A stretch of DNA of 64,000 nucleotides. Origin: Chryseobacterium aquaeductus. Lineage in GTDB: Bacteria > Bacteroidota > Bacteroidia > Flavobacteriales > Weeksellaceae. Made by a program: the position numbers and the translations under genes. The DNA lies in the NCBI RefSeq assembly GCF_905175375.1, contig NZ_CAJIMS010000001.1, positions 868,001 through 932,000 on the forward strand, read 5' to 3'. Numbering within the stretch: the stretch's first letter is position 1; every line of letters starts with the position of its first letter. Below are positions 1 through 8,419 of this stretch, piece by piece. The notes under the pieces are model-generated. The model was not told the origin of the DNA. It saw nothing but the letters and a program-made list of their open reading frames with translations, and made no database searches.

Positions 1-303
1 TCCGGCAACAGATTGCATAACCTCATTCAAAGCGTTTGCGGTTGCAGTGTTACAGGCAATAACAATGGCTTTACAGTTTTGCTCCAATAAGAAGTTGGTA
101 ATTTTCGTAGAATATTCTATAATCGCATCCTTAGATTTTTCGCCGTAAGGAAGATGTTTGGTATCTCCGAAATAAATGAGATCTTCATGGGGAAGAAGTC
201 TTTTGATTTCTTTAGCAACCGTTAATCCACCCACACCACTATCAAAAATTCCGATAGGCTGTTGAGGTGAAAGATGCGAATAATTCTGTTTTTTAGTTTT
301 CAA
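1..303 (-). CDS. murI: Glutamate racemase MurI (partial, N-terminal part)
   Basis: The gene reads leftwards and leaves the window, so only about the first 101 codons are visible. Glutamate racemase converts L-glutamate to D-glutamate for peptidoglycan in the cytoplasm. The translated start contains GIFDSGVGGLTV, the family motif around the first catalytic region, followed by YFGDTKHLPYG and then ACNTATA, which holds the first catalytic cysteine. An in-frame stop (TAA at 316-318) lies just upstream and no ATG is available. The best start is therefore TTG at 301-303; an ATT at 313-315 is the only other option. The second catalytic cysteine would be outside the window. The family call is firm; the start codon is inferred. 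Confidence 0.9.
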   Translation of the reverse strand, partial: MKTKKQNYSHLSPQQPIGIFDSGVGGLTVAKEIKRLLPHEDLIYFGDTKHLPYGEKSKDAIIEYSTKITNFLLEQNCKAIVIACNTATANALNEVMQSVAG

Positions 304-368
304 ACGAAGTGAAATTTAGTGCAAAAATACTTAAAGATTTTAAATTGTAGATTTTAGTTTTCAGTTTT

Positions 369-1493
369 TTAAACCTGAAACAAATCTGAAGCAATTCCAT
401 CAGCCATAAACCAATGTTTTTCAGGAATTTTGAGGTGATTATTTTCTTTAATTAAAATTCCGTCAGCCATTTTCTGCTGAATTTCTTTATTAAATGTATC
501 TAAAATTTCTTCTTTGAATTTATTTTTTAAACTTTCAAGATCTACGCCCCAAGTTGTTCTCAGTCCGATCATAATCATCTCGTTAAACTGATCTTTAGGC
601 GAGAGTATTTCCGTTTCTTTGGCTAAAAGCTTGGAGTTTAATTTTTTAATATACTGCTGATTATTGGCAATATTCCAGCTTCTGACGTCAAATCCGTTAT
701 AAGAATGGGCTGACGGACCAATTCCTAAGTACTCATTATACTTCCAATACGCTGAATTGTGTCTCGAATGAAAACCTTCTTTCGCAAAATTTGAAATTTC
801 ATAATGCTGAAAACCGTGATCCCTTAGAAAATCAGTCATGTAATAAAATTCCCTATTCTGCTCTTCTTCTTTAGGAGTTGAGACTTTTCCGTTGGCAATC
901 CAACTTTCAAGAGCGGTTTTTGGCTCGACAGTCAGTGCATAAGATGAAATATGCGGAACTTCTAATGCGATAGTTTTGTTTAAATTCTGCTTCCAGATTT
1001 CTAAATTGGAAGTTGGCGAACCATAAATTAAGTCAATACTTAAATTTTCAAATCCAAAATCCTGTGCTCTTTTGATCGAACCTTCAGCATCAGAAGCATT
1101 ATGTACACGATTCATCAGTCTCAAATCTTCATCAAAGAAACTTTGTGTTCCAATCGACAGCCTATTTATTGGAGAATCTGACAATCGTTTTAAAAAGTTC
1201 TTATCTAAATCGTCCGGATTTGCCTCTAATGTAATTTCAATATCAGAATTAAAACTAAAATATTTTAAAACTTCATCGATCAATGACTTAATTTCGTCGC
1301 CGGAAAGTATAGAAGGTGTTCCTCCTCCGAAGTAAAGCGACTGCAAATTTTCGTTTTGAAGCTCATCTTTACGAAGAAAAATCTCTTTTTTCAATGCAGC
1401 AATCATTTCATCTTTAAAATTTAAAGAAGTTGAAAAGTGAAAATTGCAATAGCTGCACTTCTGCTTGCAGAAAGGAATGTGAATGTAGATCAT
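369..1493 (-). CDS. hemW: Radical SAM heme chaperone HemW
   Basis: This is a 374-residue cytoplasmic radical-SAM protein of the HemW/HemN group. It begins with the CX3CX2C iron-sulfur motif (C9, C13, C16) and has the GGGTP SAM-binding motif near residues 56-60. The motif HNSAYW fits the HNxxYW signature that separates HemW, a heme-inserting chaperone, from true oxygen-independent coproporphyrinogen III oxidase HemN. Length is normal for HemW. The ATG lies directly after the T-tract of the hairpin that ends the upstream porP-like gene, so expression must come from read-through or from the candidate promoter at 1522-1529. Many genomes label this gene as HemN; the motif argues against that. Confidence 0.92.
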   Translation of the reverse strand: MIYIHIPFCKQKCSYCNFHFSTSLNFKDEMIAALKKEIFLRKDELQNENLQSLYFGGGTPSILSGDEIKSLIDEVLKYFSFNSDIEITLEANPDDLDKNFLKRLSDSPINRLSIGTQSFFDEDLRLMNRVHNASDAEGSIKRAQDFGFENLSIDLIYGSPTSNLEIWKQNLNKTIALEVPHISSYALTVEPKTALESWIANGKVSTPKEEEQNREFYYMTDFLRDHGFQHYEISNFAKEGFHSRHNSAYWKYNEYLGIGPSAHSYNGFDVRSWNIANNQQYIKKLNSKLLAKETEILSPKDQFNEMIMIGLRTTWGVDLESLKNKFKEEILDTFNKEIQQKMADGILIKENNHLKIPEKHWFMADGIASDLFQV

Positions 1494-1521
1494 AAAAAAA
1501 GCTCTGAAAAAATTCAGAGCT
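1494..1521 (-). terminator. Hairpin terminator abutting hemW start
   Basis: A 9-bp perfect stem (1500-1508 with 1513-1521) is followed on the minus strand by a run of seven T. It lies downstream of the porP-like gene. The T run directly touches the hemW start codon (1491-1493). Confidence 0.75.
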
Positions 1522-1529
1522 CAAATTTA
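1522..1529 (-). promoter_or_regulatory. Candidate -7 box for hemW
   Basis: The minus strand reads TAAATTTG, matching the Bacteroidota -7 consensus TAnnTTTG. It lies 28 nt upstream of the hemW ATG, so transcription would start inside the hairpin at 1500-1521. No clear TTTG -33 element is visible at the usual spacing, so this is tentative. Confidence 0.4.
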
Positions 1530-1545
1530 TTTAATTTATATCAGA

Positions 1546-2496
1546 TTAATATCTAAATCCTCTATTATTAATAAAGTTATCAAAGTTATAACCTAGACCT
1601 AGCATAAAGCTGTTTCCACCGTACTCCTGAATGTCAGACATTCCGAGGTTGTAAGTAGCACCCACCATAAATTTGTTGAATCTTACTTTTACAACTGGTG
1701 AAATACTCAACTGTTGGTTATCAAATCTGTTCTGAACACCTCTGTAGCTTACTCCGAAAGAGAATGCGTTGATGTCGTTTGAGAATGTAGCCATCAAGTT
1801 CAAATCCATCATTCTTGTAGAATTGGTATTCAAATTGATTAAAGCTGAAGGTGTAATGGCAATATTGTCTGCGATTTTCCAGTCGTATCCTAAGTTTAAG
1901 AAGAATTTGATTGGCGATGGCTCGTAATTGTTTACAATCGCTTCATCATTACTTAGAGCAATATCGTTTACAGATACACCACCGAATAATCCTTTGTATG
2001 TAGCTGCCATACCAAAGTTTGCATACGCAATAAAGATGTTACTCTCGTTTCCTTGCAATAATGGATCGAATCCGTCTTCCGTATTAATTTTAGAATAATC
2101 GAAATTCATATTATAAAAATTAACACTTGTACCAAAAGAAAACTGATCTTTTCTATCTCCTTCACTACTTAAAGGGATGAAATAAGAAGCTCCCGCTGTA
2201 ATACCTCCCGCAGATATTGGACCGTTACTATCTCTGAAGACGGAAATACCCGCTCCCACTCTATCAAAAATATTAGCGTTGATCCCCACCGACTGAACGT
2301 TTGGCGACTCGCTAAATTTTGAAAATTGTTGTTGATAGTTTAGATTAAGCTGTACATAGTCCGTTTTACCATATTGTGCAGGGTTGAACAGGAATTCACC
2401 ATCTAAAAGATATTGCTGATAGTATGGTAATGATTCTTGTGCTTTGTACGCATTAGACAAAAGAGCTAAACATACGATAGCATATAGTTTTCTCAT
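1546..2496 (-). CDS. PorP/SprF family type IX secretion membrane protein
   Basis: The protein has about 316 residues, with a signal peptide (MRKLYAIVCLALLSNAYKAQ) and then a region rich in alternating polar/apolar residues typical of outer-membrane beta-barrels. The early motif FNPAQYG resembles the NPA motif near the start of PorP/SprF proteins. These proteins partner with specific type IX secretion substrates or with SprE/PorP-type complexes in the outer membrane. The start was set at ATG 2494-2496 because the signal peptide begins cleanly there; an ATG at 2512-2514 in frame would add six charged residues. PorP/SprF genes usually sit beside a large adhesin they serve, but no adhesin is adjacent here, so the partner is unknown. 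Subfamily assignment is inferred. Confidence 0.8.
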   Translation of the reverse strand: MRKLYAIVCLALLSNAYKAQESLPYYQQYLLDGEFLFNPAQYGKTDYVQLNLNYQQQFSKFSESPNVQSVGINANIFDRVGAGISVFRDSNGPISAGGITAGASYFIPLSSEGDRKDQFSFGTSVNFYNMNFDYSKINTEDGFDPLLQGNESNIFIAYANFGMAATYKGLFGGVSVNDIALSNDEAIVNNYEPSPIKFFLNLGYDWKIADNIAITPSALINLNTNSTRMMDLNLMATFSNDINAFSFGVSYRGVQNRFDNQQLSISPVVKVRFNKFMVGATYNLGMSDIQEYGGNSFMLGLGYNFDNFINNRGFRY

Positions 2497-2547
2497 AACA
2501 AATCTTGATTTCAATTCAACAAATATAAAAAAATTCTCAATATATTT

Positions 2548-3612
2548 TTAGTTTTCTAAATAATTTCTCCATTTTTTTACGGCATCCGTCATATCTTGGG
2601 GCATTGGGCTCTCAAAATACAATTCCTTTTTGGTAGTGGGATGTATAAATCCTAAAGTATGTGCATGAAGCGCATGTCTCGGTAAAATATCAAAAACATT
2701 TTTCACAAACTGCTTATACTTAGGGAGGTTAACTCCTCGAAGAGCGATATTTCCTTCATATCTTTCGTCATTAAATAACGTATGACCGATGTGTTTGAAA
2801 TGCGCACGGATCTGATGAGTTCTGCCTGTTTCTAATTTGCACTCTACCCAAGTCATGTATTTAAATCTTTCTAAAACTTTATAATGCGTTACGGCATGCT
2901 TCCCAGCGCTTCCGTCTACATAAGTATACATCTGCATTCTATTCTTGGGATGCCTTCCTATATGACCTGTTATGGTGCCTTCATCTTCTTTTACGTTACC
3001 CCAGACAAATGCCCAATACAATCTTTTGGTTTTTCTCTCAAAAAACTGCTTTGCCAAAAAGCTTAATGCATATTCGTTTTTAGCGATAACTAAAAGTCCG
3101 GACGTGTCTTTATCAATTCTATGTACCAAACCTACTCTGTCTAAATCAGATTTTTCACCTTTTTTATCAAAATGGAAAGCCAAAGCATTCACCAAAGTCC
3201 CATCCCAATTTCCAAAACCAGGATGTACCACCATTCCGGGATCTTTATCTACCACCACCAAATCATCATCTTCATAGACAATATTGATTGGAATATCCTG
3301 AGGAATAATCACATTCAGTCTTGGTGGATGAGCAAGAAGTAATGAAATCTGATCGCCGGGCTTCACGCGGTAGTTTTGCTTTACAGGATTTCCGTTTACA
3401 ACAACGTTTCCTGCTCTACAGGTTTGCGAAATTTTATTTCTTGAAGAATTCTGACGGAAGTTTAAAAGAAATTTATCAATCCTTAAAGGCTCTTGTTTTC
3501 CATCAACAGTGATATTCACATGTTCATACAAACCCTTATTTTCCTCATCAATATCAACATTGTTGGGATCTAATAATTCTTCGTCTAAAAATTCTTCGCT
3601 ATCTTCTGTCAT
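2548..3612 (-). CDS. RluD-family 23S rRNA pseudouridine synthase
   Basis: A 354-residue cytoplasmic enzyme that isomerises specific uridines in large-subunit rRNA. After an acidic N-terminal extension (residues 1-35) comes an S4 RNA-binding domain (about 43-105; LRIDKFLLNF and later VVVNGNPVK). The RluA/RluD catalytic core follows, with HRIDKDTSG at 164-172, where D167 is the expected catalytic aspartate. RTHQIRAH near the C-terminal third is another family motif. It lies downstream of the PASTA gene on the same strand with a terminator-like hairpin between them. RluD versus RluC/RluA specificity cannot be settled from sequence alone, though S4 plus core favours RluD. Confidence 0.92.
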   Translation of the reverse strand: MTEDSEEFLDEELLDPNNVDIDEENKGLYEHVNITVDGKQEPLRIDKFLLNFRQNSSRNKISQTCRAGNVVVNGNPVKQNYRVKPGDQISLLLAHPPRLNVIIPQDIPINIVYEDDDLVVVDKDPGMVVHPGFGNWDGTLVNALAFHFDKKGEKSDLDRVGLVHRIDKDTSGLLVIAKNEYALSFLAKQFFERKTKRLYWAFVWGNVKEDEGTITGHIGRHPKNRMQMYTYVDGSAGKHAVTHYKVLERFKYMTWVECKLETGRTHQIRAHFKHIGHTLFNDERYEGNIALRGVNLPKYKQFVKNVFDILPRHALHAHTLGFIHPTTKKELYFESPMPQDMTDAVKKWRNYLEN

Positions 3613-3632
3613 TCTATATCTTTTTACATAAA

Positions 3633-3660
3633 AGGCTTCAACATGTTAGAGTTGAAGCCT
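3633..3660 (-). terminator. Hairpin terminator after PASTA gene
   Basis: A perfect 10-bp stem (3633-3642 with 3651-3660) with an 8-nt loop is followed on the minus strand by TTTT. It separates the PASTA gene from the pseudouridine synthase gene. Confidence 0.6.
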
Positions 3661-3682
3661 GAATTTTTTATAAATATATTTT

Positions 3683-4738
3683 TTACTGTATAGTTACCTT
3701 TGGTGGTTTAGGCTTATCTGCAACCTTTGTTGTCGTTTGCTTACTTGTATTGTCTGAACTAGCTTTAGGCTTCACTTCAGTAGTTTTCGTACTCACAGGT
3801 TTAGAAGTGGTGGTCGTAGCTGAAGTTTTCGGAGTTGTTGGTTTTGGTGTCACTACAGGCGGTGGCGATACATCATTCATAGGCGCATCTTCAAAATTCG
3901 GAACTTCCTCATATCTGATGGGTGCCAACGTGGTGTCTACCCTCATTCTGTACATAGAATTTAATTGTTCTATCCTGTCACGAAGTTCTGCCGGAGTTTT
4001 TTTACTTGCCCAAAGATCGATCTGCATACCCTGATCTCTCGCATCACCAGAGGCAGGATCTTGGTAGTAAACAATATCTGAATCGTCATTTCCACCATCT
4101 TCATATTCTACAATTCCTACATCGAAAAGATTTCTTGCGATATATGCTTTAGCATCTTTCACTGTTAAACCTACCAGATTAGGAATCGTAATATTTCTCA
4201 TAGGTCCGGAACCTACCACAACATCAATAATAGAGAATCTTGGGATCTTGGTTCCCGGTTTTATAGCATTTCCTTTAAATAAAATTCTTAAAACAGCATC
4301 TTTTTGAATGCTTGGTTCAAAGATGGTATCGCCAACCTTCAGACCAACCTGATCCAATCGTTGAAATGCTAATCCTGAATATTTATTAAGAACATCCGGT
4401 ACTGCAACTGGCGCCCAGCTTCTAGGATTTACTTTTAATGTAATAGCTCTCCCGTCTTTCACACGAGATCCAGGAGCAGGATATACCTGCAAAACCTGAA
4501 AAGGTCTGTATTTTGGATTATAGGTTGCACTATCTACTTCATAGTCAAGACCTGTGTCTTCTAATATTTTGACAGCATCATGCACAGACTTATTCACAAC
4601 ATTAGGAACAGGAATTTCCTGACCATGATTGGTATGATACTCCAACCAGCGGAATGTAAGCCACACTAACCCCACAAAAAGTGCGATTGCTACTGCCAAA
4701 TTAACTAAAACTTTCCAATTGAAAAGTGATTTAAGCAT
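3683..4738 (-). CDS. PASTA domain membrane protein without kinase domain
   Basis: A 351-residue protein with a short cytoplasmic start and one membrane helix (about 11-31). Three PASTA domains follow (about 41-105, 111-177 and 183-246); the repeated PxV/L-G/N and xxxDA pattern is visible, for example PNLVGLTVKDAKAY. The tail (about 285-351) is rich in Pro, Thr, Ser and Lys. PASTA domains bind peptidoglycan or muropeptides in Ser/Thr kinases and penicillin-binding proteins. Here there is neither a kinase nor a transpeptidase domain, so the protein can only be an anchored sensor or scaffold. Its divergent neighbour is ddl, which fits a cell-wall role. Function is inferred. Confidence 0.88.
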   Translation of the reverse strand: MLKSLFNWKVLVNLAVAIALFVGLVWLTFRWLEYHTNHGQEIPVPNVVNKSVHDAVKILEDTGLDYEVDSATYNPKYRPFQVLQVYPAPGSRVKDGRAITLKVNPRSWAPVAVPDVLNKYSGLAFQRLDQVGLKVGDTIFEPSIQKDAVLRILFKGNAIKPGTKIPRFSIIDVVVGSGPMRNITIPNLVGLTVKDAKAYIARNLFDVGIVEYEDGGNDDSDIVYYQDPASGDARDQGMQIDLWASKKTPAELRDRIEQLNSMYRMRVDTTLAPIRYEEVPNFEDAPMNDVSPPPVVTPKPTTPKTSATTTTSKPVSTKTTEVKPKASSDNTSKQTTTKVADKPKPPKVTIQ

Positions 4739-4864
4739 ACTTTAAAATACTTGAATTATAACGGCAAATATAACTAATAATTTTTGATTGCACTTTTTAT
4801 TTAAAAGAATTAGCATTTGGTTTCAATTTTTCTAAAATACAATTCACGCATGATATAATTTCAT

Positions 4865-4872
4865 TAAATTTG
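4865..4872 (+). promoter_or_regulatory. Candidate -7 box for ddl
   Basis: TAAATTTG matches TAnnTTTG and lies 21 nt before the ATG at 4894. No good -33 TTTG is seen 19-21 nt upstream. Confidence 0.4.
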
Positions 4873-4893
4873 CCTTTATTGATAAAAACAGAC

Positions 4894-5883
4894 ATGAGCA
4901 AAAAACACGTTGCCGTAGTGATGGGAGGCTATTCTGACGAATATAAAGTTTCTTTAAAAAGTGGACAGCTAATCTATGATTCTTTAGACAGAGATCTATA
5001 CGAAGTATATAAAATCGTGATTCTAAAAGATGAATGGTATTTTTTAGATGAAAACGAAAACAAACTTCCTATTAATAAAGGAGATTTTTCGGTTTCTTTA
5101 AATTCAAACGAAACTTTAAAATTTGACGTCTGCTTCAACATCATCCACGGAAGTCCTGGCGAGAACGGAGTTTTGCAGGCATATTGGGACGCTGTAGGAC
5201 AAACCTATACCGGTTGTGATTTTTACCAAAGTGCTCTTACATTTAACAAGAAAGATACTTTAGCCGTTTTATCAAAATACGGAATTCCGTCTGCGAAAAG
5301 TATTTATTTAAGAAAAGGAGAAAAAATTAATGTTAATGAAATTGTAGAAAATCTCGGACTTCCTGTATTTGTAAAACCCAATCAATCCGGTTCGTCTCTT
5401 GGGATTTCTAAGGTAAAAGAAGCGTCTGAACTCATTGCTTCAACCGAAATTGCCTTTAAAGAAGATGATGAAATTTTAATTGAAAGTTTTCTCAACGGAA
5501 TGGAAGTTTCTGTAGGCGTAATCGATTTTAAAGGAGAAACTATTGTTTTAGGAATTACAGAAATTGTTCCCAAAAATGAATTCTTTGATTACGAAGCTAA
5601 ATATGAAGGCGCTTCAGAAGAAATTACTCCTGCTAGAATTGACAAAGAAACCACAAAAAGAATGGAAGAGATCGCAAAAAGAGCCTACGATTCTTTGGGA
5701 ATGAGCGGATTCTCACGAAGTGAATTTATTTTGATGGATGGAATTCCATATATGCTGGAAATGAATACCAATCCTGGATTTTCTCCTGCAAGTATTCTTC
5801 CTCAACAGGCAAAAATCTACGGAATTTCGATCAAGGATCTTTGCGGAAACGAAGTTGAAAAAGCTTTACAAAAAGGAAACTAG
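4894..5883 (+). CDS. ddl: D-alanine--D-alanine ligase
   Basis: A 329-residue cytoplasmic ATP-grasp enzyme that joins two D-alanines for the peptidoglycan stem peptide. The N-terminus MSKKHVAVVMGGYSDEYKVS is the Ddl substrate domain. The ATP-grasp fold is marked by VKPNQSGSSLGISKV and the C-terminal metal-binding EMNTNPGFSP. ATG 4894 is preferred; an upstream in-frame TTG (4870) overlaps the candidate promoter and would add eight unlikely residues. The gene is divergent from the PASTA gene and is followed 71 bp later by coaD on the same strand. Length is normal for DdlA/B. The resistance-type lactate ligase is not suggested by any motif I can see. Confidence 0.95.
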   Translation: MSKKHVAVVMGGYSDEYKVSLKSGQLIYDSLDRDLYEVYKIVILKDEWYFLDENENKLPINKGDFSVSLNSNETLKFDVCFNIIHGSPGENGVLQAYWDAVGQTYTGCDFYQSALTFNKKDTLAVLSKYGIPSAKSIYLRKGEKINVNEIVENLGLPVFVKPNQSGSSLGISKVKEASELIASTEIAFKEDDEILIESFLNGMEVSVGVIDFKGETIVLGITEIVPKNEFFDYEAKYEGASEEITPARIDKETTKRMEEIAKRAYDSLGMSGFSRSEFILMDGIPYMLEMNTNPGFSPASILPQQAKIYGISIKDLCGNEVEKALQKGN

Positions 5884-5954
5884 ATATTAGAAGTTAGATA
5901 TTAGAGTAAAATAACTCGTAATTGATAACCCATAACTTATAACTTTATTTGCGC

Positions 5955-6419
5955 ATGAAAATTGCTGTTTTTCCGGGATCTTTTGATCCGATTACATTAG
6001 GACATTACGATATTATCGAGAGAGCTGCGGCACTTTTCGACAAAGTAATTATTGCCATTGGCCAAAATTCTCAGAAAAAATATATGTTTCCCATTGAAAA
6101 AAGAATGGAATTCATACAAAACTCGGTTGCCGAATTTCCCAATGTAGAGGTTGATTTTTTTGAAGGTCTGACGGTTGATTACTGTTTTCAAAAAAACGCT
6201 CAATTTATCCTTCGAGGTCTCAGAAATCCTGCAGATTTTGAATTTGAAAAAGCAATTGCTCATACCAATCGCACTTTAGCCCACAAAAAACTTGAAACCG
6301 TTTTCTTATTAACCTCATCTGGAAAATCATTCATCAGTAGCAGCATCGTGAGAGAAATCATCAATCATGGTGGCGAATATGAATTATTGGTTCCCGAAGC
6401 GGTGAGAGTAGAAAAATAA
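5955..6419 (+). CDS. coaD: Pantetheine-phosphate adenylyltransferase
   Basis: This 154-residue enzyme transfers AMP from ATP to 4'-phosphopantetheine, the fourth step of coenzyme A synthesis in the cytoplasm. The N-terminal GSFDPITLGH (residues 8-17) contains the nucleotidyl-transferase H-x-G-H-like signature of the family. RGLRNPADFEFE and ISSSIVREI are further CoaD motifs. ATG 5955 was chosen because MKIAVFPGSFDP is the standard start; the upstream in-frame TTG at 5949 adds only two residues. It follows ddl in the same direction and may share its transcript. Confidence 0.96.
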   Translation: MKIAVFPGSFDPITLGHYDIIERAAALFDKVIIAIGQNSQKKYMFPIEKRMEFIQNSVAEFPNVEVDFFEGLTVDYCFQKNAQFILRGLRNPADFEFEKAIAHTNRTLAHKKLETVFLLTSSGKSFISSSIVREIINHGGEYELLVPEAVRVEK

Positions 6420-6420
6420 T

Positions 6421-6484
6421 TGATAAATGATCGTTGATAATTGATTCAAACTTGAATTTTTATCAATTATAAATCATCTATCAT
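6421..6484. repeat. AT-rich imperfect palindrome between coaD and the TRIC gene
   Basis: The stretch holds an imperfect inverted repeat whose left arm contains TTGATAATTGAT and whose right arm contains ATCAATTATAAATCAT. It can fold into a hairpin lacking a clear T-run, so it is not an obvious terminator. Similar TTGATAATT-rich palindromes are familiar in Bacteroidota intergenic DNA (memory, not searched). Confidence 0.5.
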
Positions 6485-6496
6485 CATTAATAATAT

Positions 6497-7129
6497 ATGC
6501 ATCAACAGTTCAATCTCATCATAGAAATTCTCGGAACCATATCCTTTGCGATGTCTGGGAGTTTTGCTGCGATGCAAAAAAGGCTTGATCCTTTTGGGGT
6601 ACTGATTATTGCTTTTGTAACTTCTGTTGGCGGCGGAACAGTGAGAGATTTACTTTTAGATATTCCCGTTTTTTGGATGCATGATCTTTTGATGTGCGGT
6701 TTGATTTTGGCGACGAGTGTTTTTTCGATGGTCTTTAAATCTATTGAAAAAAACTTTAAGGTCACTTTATTTATATTCGACAGTTTCGGGTTGGGATTAT
6801 TTACAATTATTGGCGTACAGAAAGGTCTAAATGCAGACATCCATCCTTTAATTTGTATAGGATTGGGAACGATCACAGGATGTTTTGGTGGAATTATTCG
6901 GGATATTTTATTGAATAGAATTCCTTTGATTTTCAGAAAAGAAATTTATGCAAGTGCTTGTATTGTTGGCGGATCCACATTTTTGCTACTGACACATTTT
7001 ACAACGCTTTCTTACACATTTATACAAATTTTCACAATCCTGATGATTGTAAGTGTAAGGACTTTAGCTGTGAAATACCAATGGCAAATTCCTAAATTTT
7101 ATGGATATGAGAGTAATTCTGAAATGTAG
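6497..7129 (+). CDS. TRIC-type (UPF0126) membrane cation channel protein
   Basis: A 210-residue inner-membrane protein with about six or seven hydrophobic helices. It shows the duplicated UPF0126 domain: each half carries the small-residue motif followed by a charged pair, GGGTVRDLLLD in the first half and GGIIRDILLN in the second. Bacterial members of this family (YadS/YicG-like) are related to eukaryotic TRIC potassium channels; some have been linked to glycine transport. The substrate here is unknown. The gene lies downstream of coaD beyond a palindromic spacer. Confidence 0.88.
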   Translation: MHQQFNLIIEILGTISFAMSGSFAAMQKRLDPFGVLIIAFVTSVGGGTVRDLLLDIPVFWMHDLLMCGLILATSVFSMVFKSIEKNFKVTLFIFDSFGLGLFTIIGVQKGLNADIHPLICIGLGTITGCFGGIIRDILLNRIPLIFRKEIYASACIVGGSTFLLLTHFTTLSYTFIQIFTILMIVSVRTLAVKYQWQIPKFYGYESNSEM

Positions 7130-7145
7130 ATTTATTTAAATAGAA

Positions 7146-7173
7146 AAATGCACCGAAACAAATTGGTGCATTT
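7146..7173. terminator. Bidirectional hairpin between convergent genes
   Basis: A 9-bp stem (7146-7154 with 7165-7173, AAATGCACC/GGTGCATTT) separates the plus-strand TRIC gene from the minus-strand gene at 7199-7765. Confidence 0.65.
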
Positions 7174-7198
7174 ATATTTTATGTGAAAGATTATCATT

Positions 7199-7765
7199 TT
7201 AAAACTTCCCTCTCTGTCTCATGTGAGGATTGTGAATATGCTTTTGCATGGTTGGCATTTTCAGCTGATCTTTCATCATTTTTATTTGATCAGTCATCAT
7301 TCCTGCTGTATCTAGTCTTTTCGCTTCATCCAGAAGCCTTTGTCCTTCTTGTCTTCTTCCTTTAGAAATTGCTCCGGCAGCCAAGTTTAAGGTAGCCATC
7401 GCTCTGTCATGCTTCATATTTAAACCATATTCCAAGGCTTTTTTCATCAAAGGCTCTACTTTCGTCGGATGATCTTGAGCCAAAACCAAACCTTGTAGAT
7501 AGTGATAATAGCCGTATTGATTCTTATGAAGTTCAGTTTTATAATCTTTAATATTATTTAAAAATTTCGAAGCTTTTACCATATCTTGCTTTCTCAATTG
7601 CCAGAATGCCAAAAGAATATTTTCGTTTTTAAAGAAAAGAAAAATAGGCAACGCAGACAAAAGGAAAATAACGATTCCCCATCCTAAGTTTCTTGTGAAA
7701 ATCATCATGTAAAGACCTCCTAAAATTAGAAGAGCTGCAACTACGATTTTTATGTATTTATTCAT
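7199..7765 (-). CDS. Membrane-anchored helical-repeat (TPR-like) protein, function unknown
   Basis: A 188-residue protein not recognised as a named family. Two hydrophobic segments at the N-terminus (about 6-25 and 28-45) form a membrane anchor, and the rest is soluble and helical. The pattern NQYGYYHYLQGLVLAQ followed by MKKALEYGLNMKHDRAMATL looks like one or two tetratricopeptide-type helix pairs. The C-terminus is rich in Met, His and Lys. It probably faces the cytoplasm as a scaffolding protein, but no partner is evident. It is convergent with the TRIC gene and co-directional with folA upstream. Confidence 0.75.
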   Translation of the reverse strand: MNKYIKIVVAALLILGGLYMMIFTRNLGWGIVIFLLSALPIFLFFKNENILLAFWQLRKQDMVKASKFLNNIKDYKTELHKNQYGYYHYLQGLVLAQDHPTKVEPLMKKALEYGLNMKHDRAMATLNLAAGAISKGRRQEGQRLLDEAKRLDTAGMMTDQIKMMKDQLKMPTMQKHIHNPHMRQRGKF

Positions 7766-7839
7766 TAATTAAAATTTTGAAATGCAAAGATAAAGAATTT
7801 AGAGATTAGAAGCTAGATGTTACGGTCTGGAATTAATAA

Positions 7840-8334
7840 CTATTCTGTCTTTAGTTTTTCATAAGTTTGAAAGCAGAAATCATATTGGTTTTTTTCATCT
7901 TTCTCGTGGCAGACTTCATTTGAAAGCTTCCAGATTTTCGGATCAATTTTAGGAAAAAAAGTGTCAGCTTCCAAATTAGTTTTCACTAAAGTAACTTCTA
8001 GTTTATCAGCCAATTCCATGGTTTGTTCGTAGATAGTTCCGCCACCGATGATGAAAATGTTTTCATTAATTTTTTTGGCAAATTTTACAGCTTCCTTGAT
8101 GCTACCAACAATCAGAATTCCCTCTTCAAACCAGTTTTTCTTTTTTGAAATCACAATATTGGTGCGGTTTGGAAGTGCTTTTCCGATGCTTTCATAGGTT
8201 TTTCTTCCCATGATGATAGGATGGTCAGTCGTAAGTTCTTTAAAATGTTTTAAATCTTTCGGAAGATGCCAAAGCAATTGATTATTAGAACCAATTTCAT
8301 TTTTTTCTCCCATTGCCACCACAATTGTTGTCAT
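7840..8334 (-). CDS. folA: Dihydrofolate reductase
   Basis: This 164-residue cytoplasmic enzyme reduces dihydrofolate with NADPH to regenerate tetrahydrofolate. The start TTIVVAMGEKNEIGSNNQLLWHLPKDLKHFKE has the DHFR N-terminal strand, the Met20-type loop and the LPxDLxxFK motif. IIMGRKTYESIG and FIIGGGTIYEQ are the cofactor-binding motifs. The acidic active-site residue expected after the Trp-His-Leu-Pro turn is an aspartate here (LPKDL). It is divergent from lemA, with separate candidate promoters in the 85-bp gap. Confidence 0.96.
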   Translation of the reverse strand: MTTIVVAMGEKNEIGSNNQLLWHLPKDLKHFKELTTDHPIIMGRKTYESIGKALPNRTNIVISKKKNWFEEGILIVGSIKEAVKFAKKINENIFIIGGGTIYEQTMELADKLEVTLVKTNLEADTFFPKIDPKIWKLSNEVCHEKDEKNQYDFCFQTYEKLKTE

Positions 8335-8349
8335 TCAAATAATTTTCTG

Positions 8350-8357
8350 CAAAATTA
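8350..8357 (-). promoter_or_regulatory. Candidate -7 box for folA
   Basis: The minus strand reads TAATTTTG (TAnnTTTG) 15 nt upstream of the folA ATG, which would give a very short mRNA leader. No well-spaced -33 element was seen. Confidence 0.4.
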
Positions 8358-8369
8358 GCACATAATTTG

Positions 8370-8377
8370 TATATTTG
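8370..8377 (+). promoter_or_regulatory. Candidate -7 box for lemA operon
   Basis: TATATTTG (TAnnTTTG) lies 42 nt upstream of the lemA ATG at 8420. The -33 region is poor. Confidence 0.4.
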
Positions 8378-8419
8378 GGTAGCACAAAAAAAATTTAAAA
8401 AACAAATAAAAACTCATTT

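Noticed and set aside
369-1493. HemN (coproporphyrinogen III oxidase) label
   Set aside because: The HNxxYW motif and short length match HemW.
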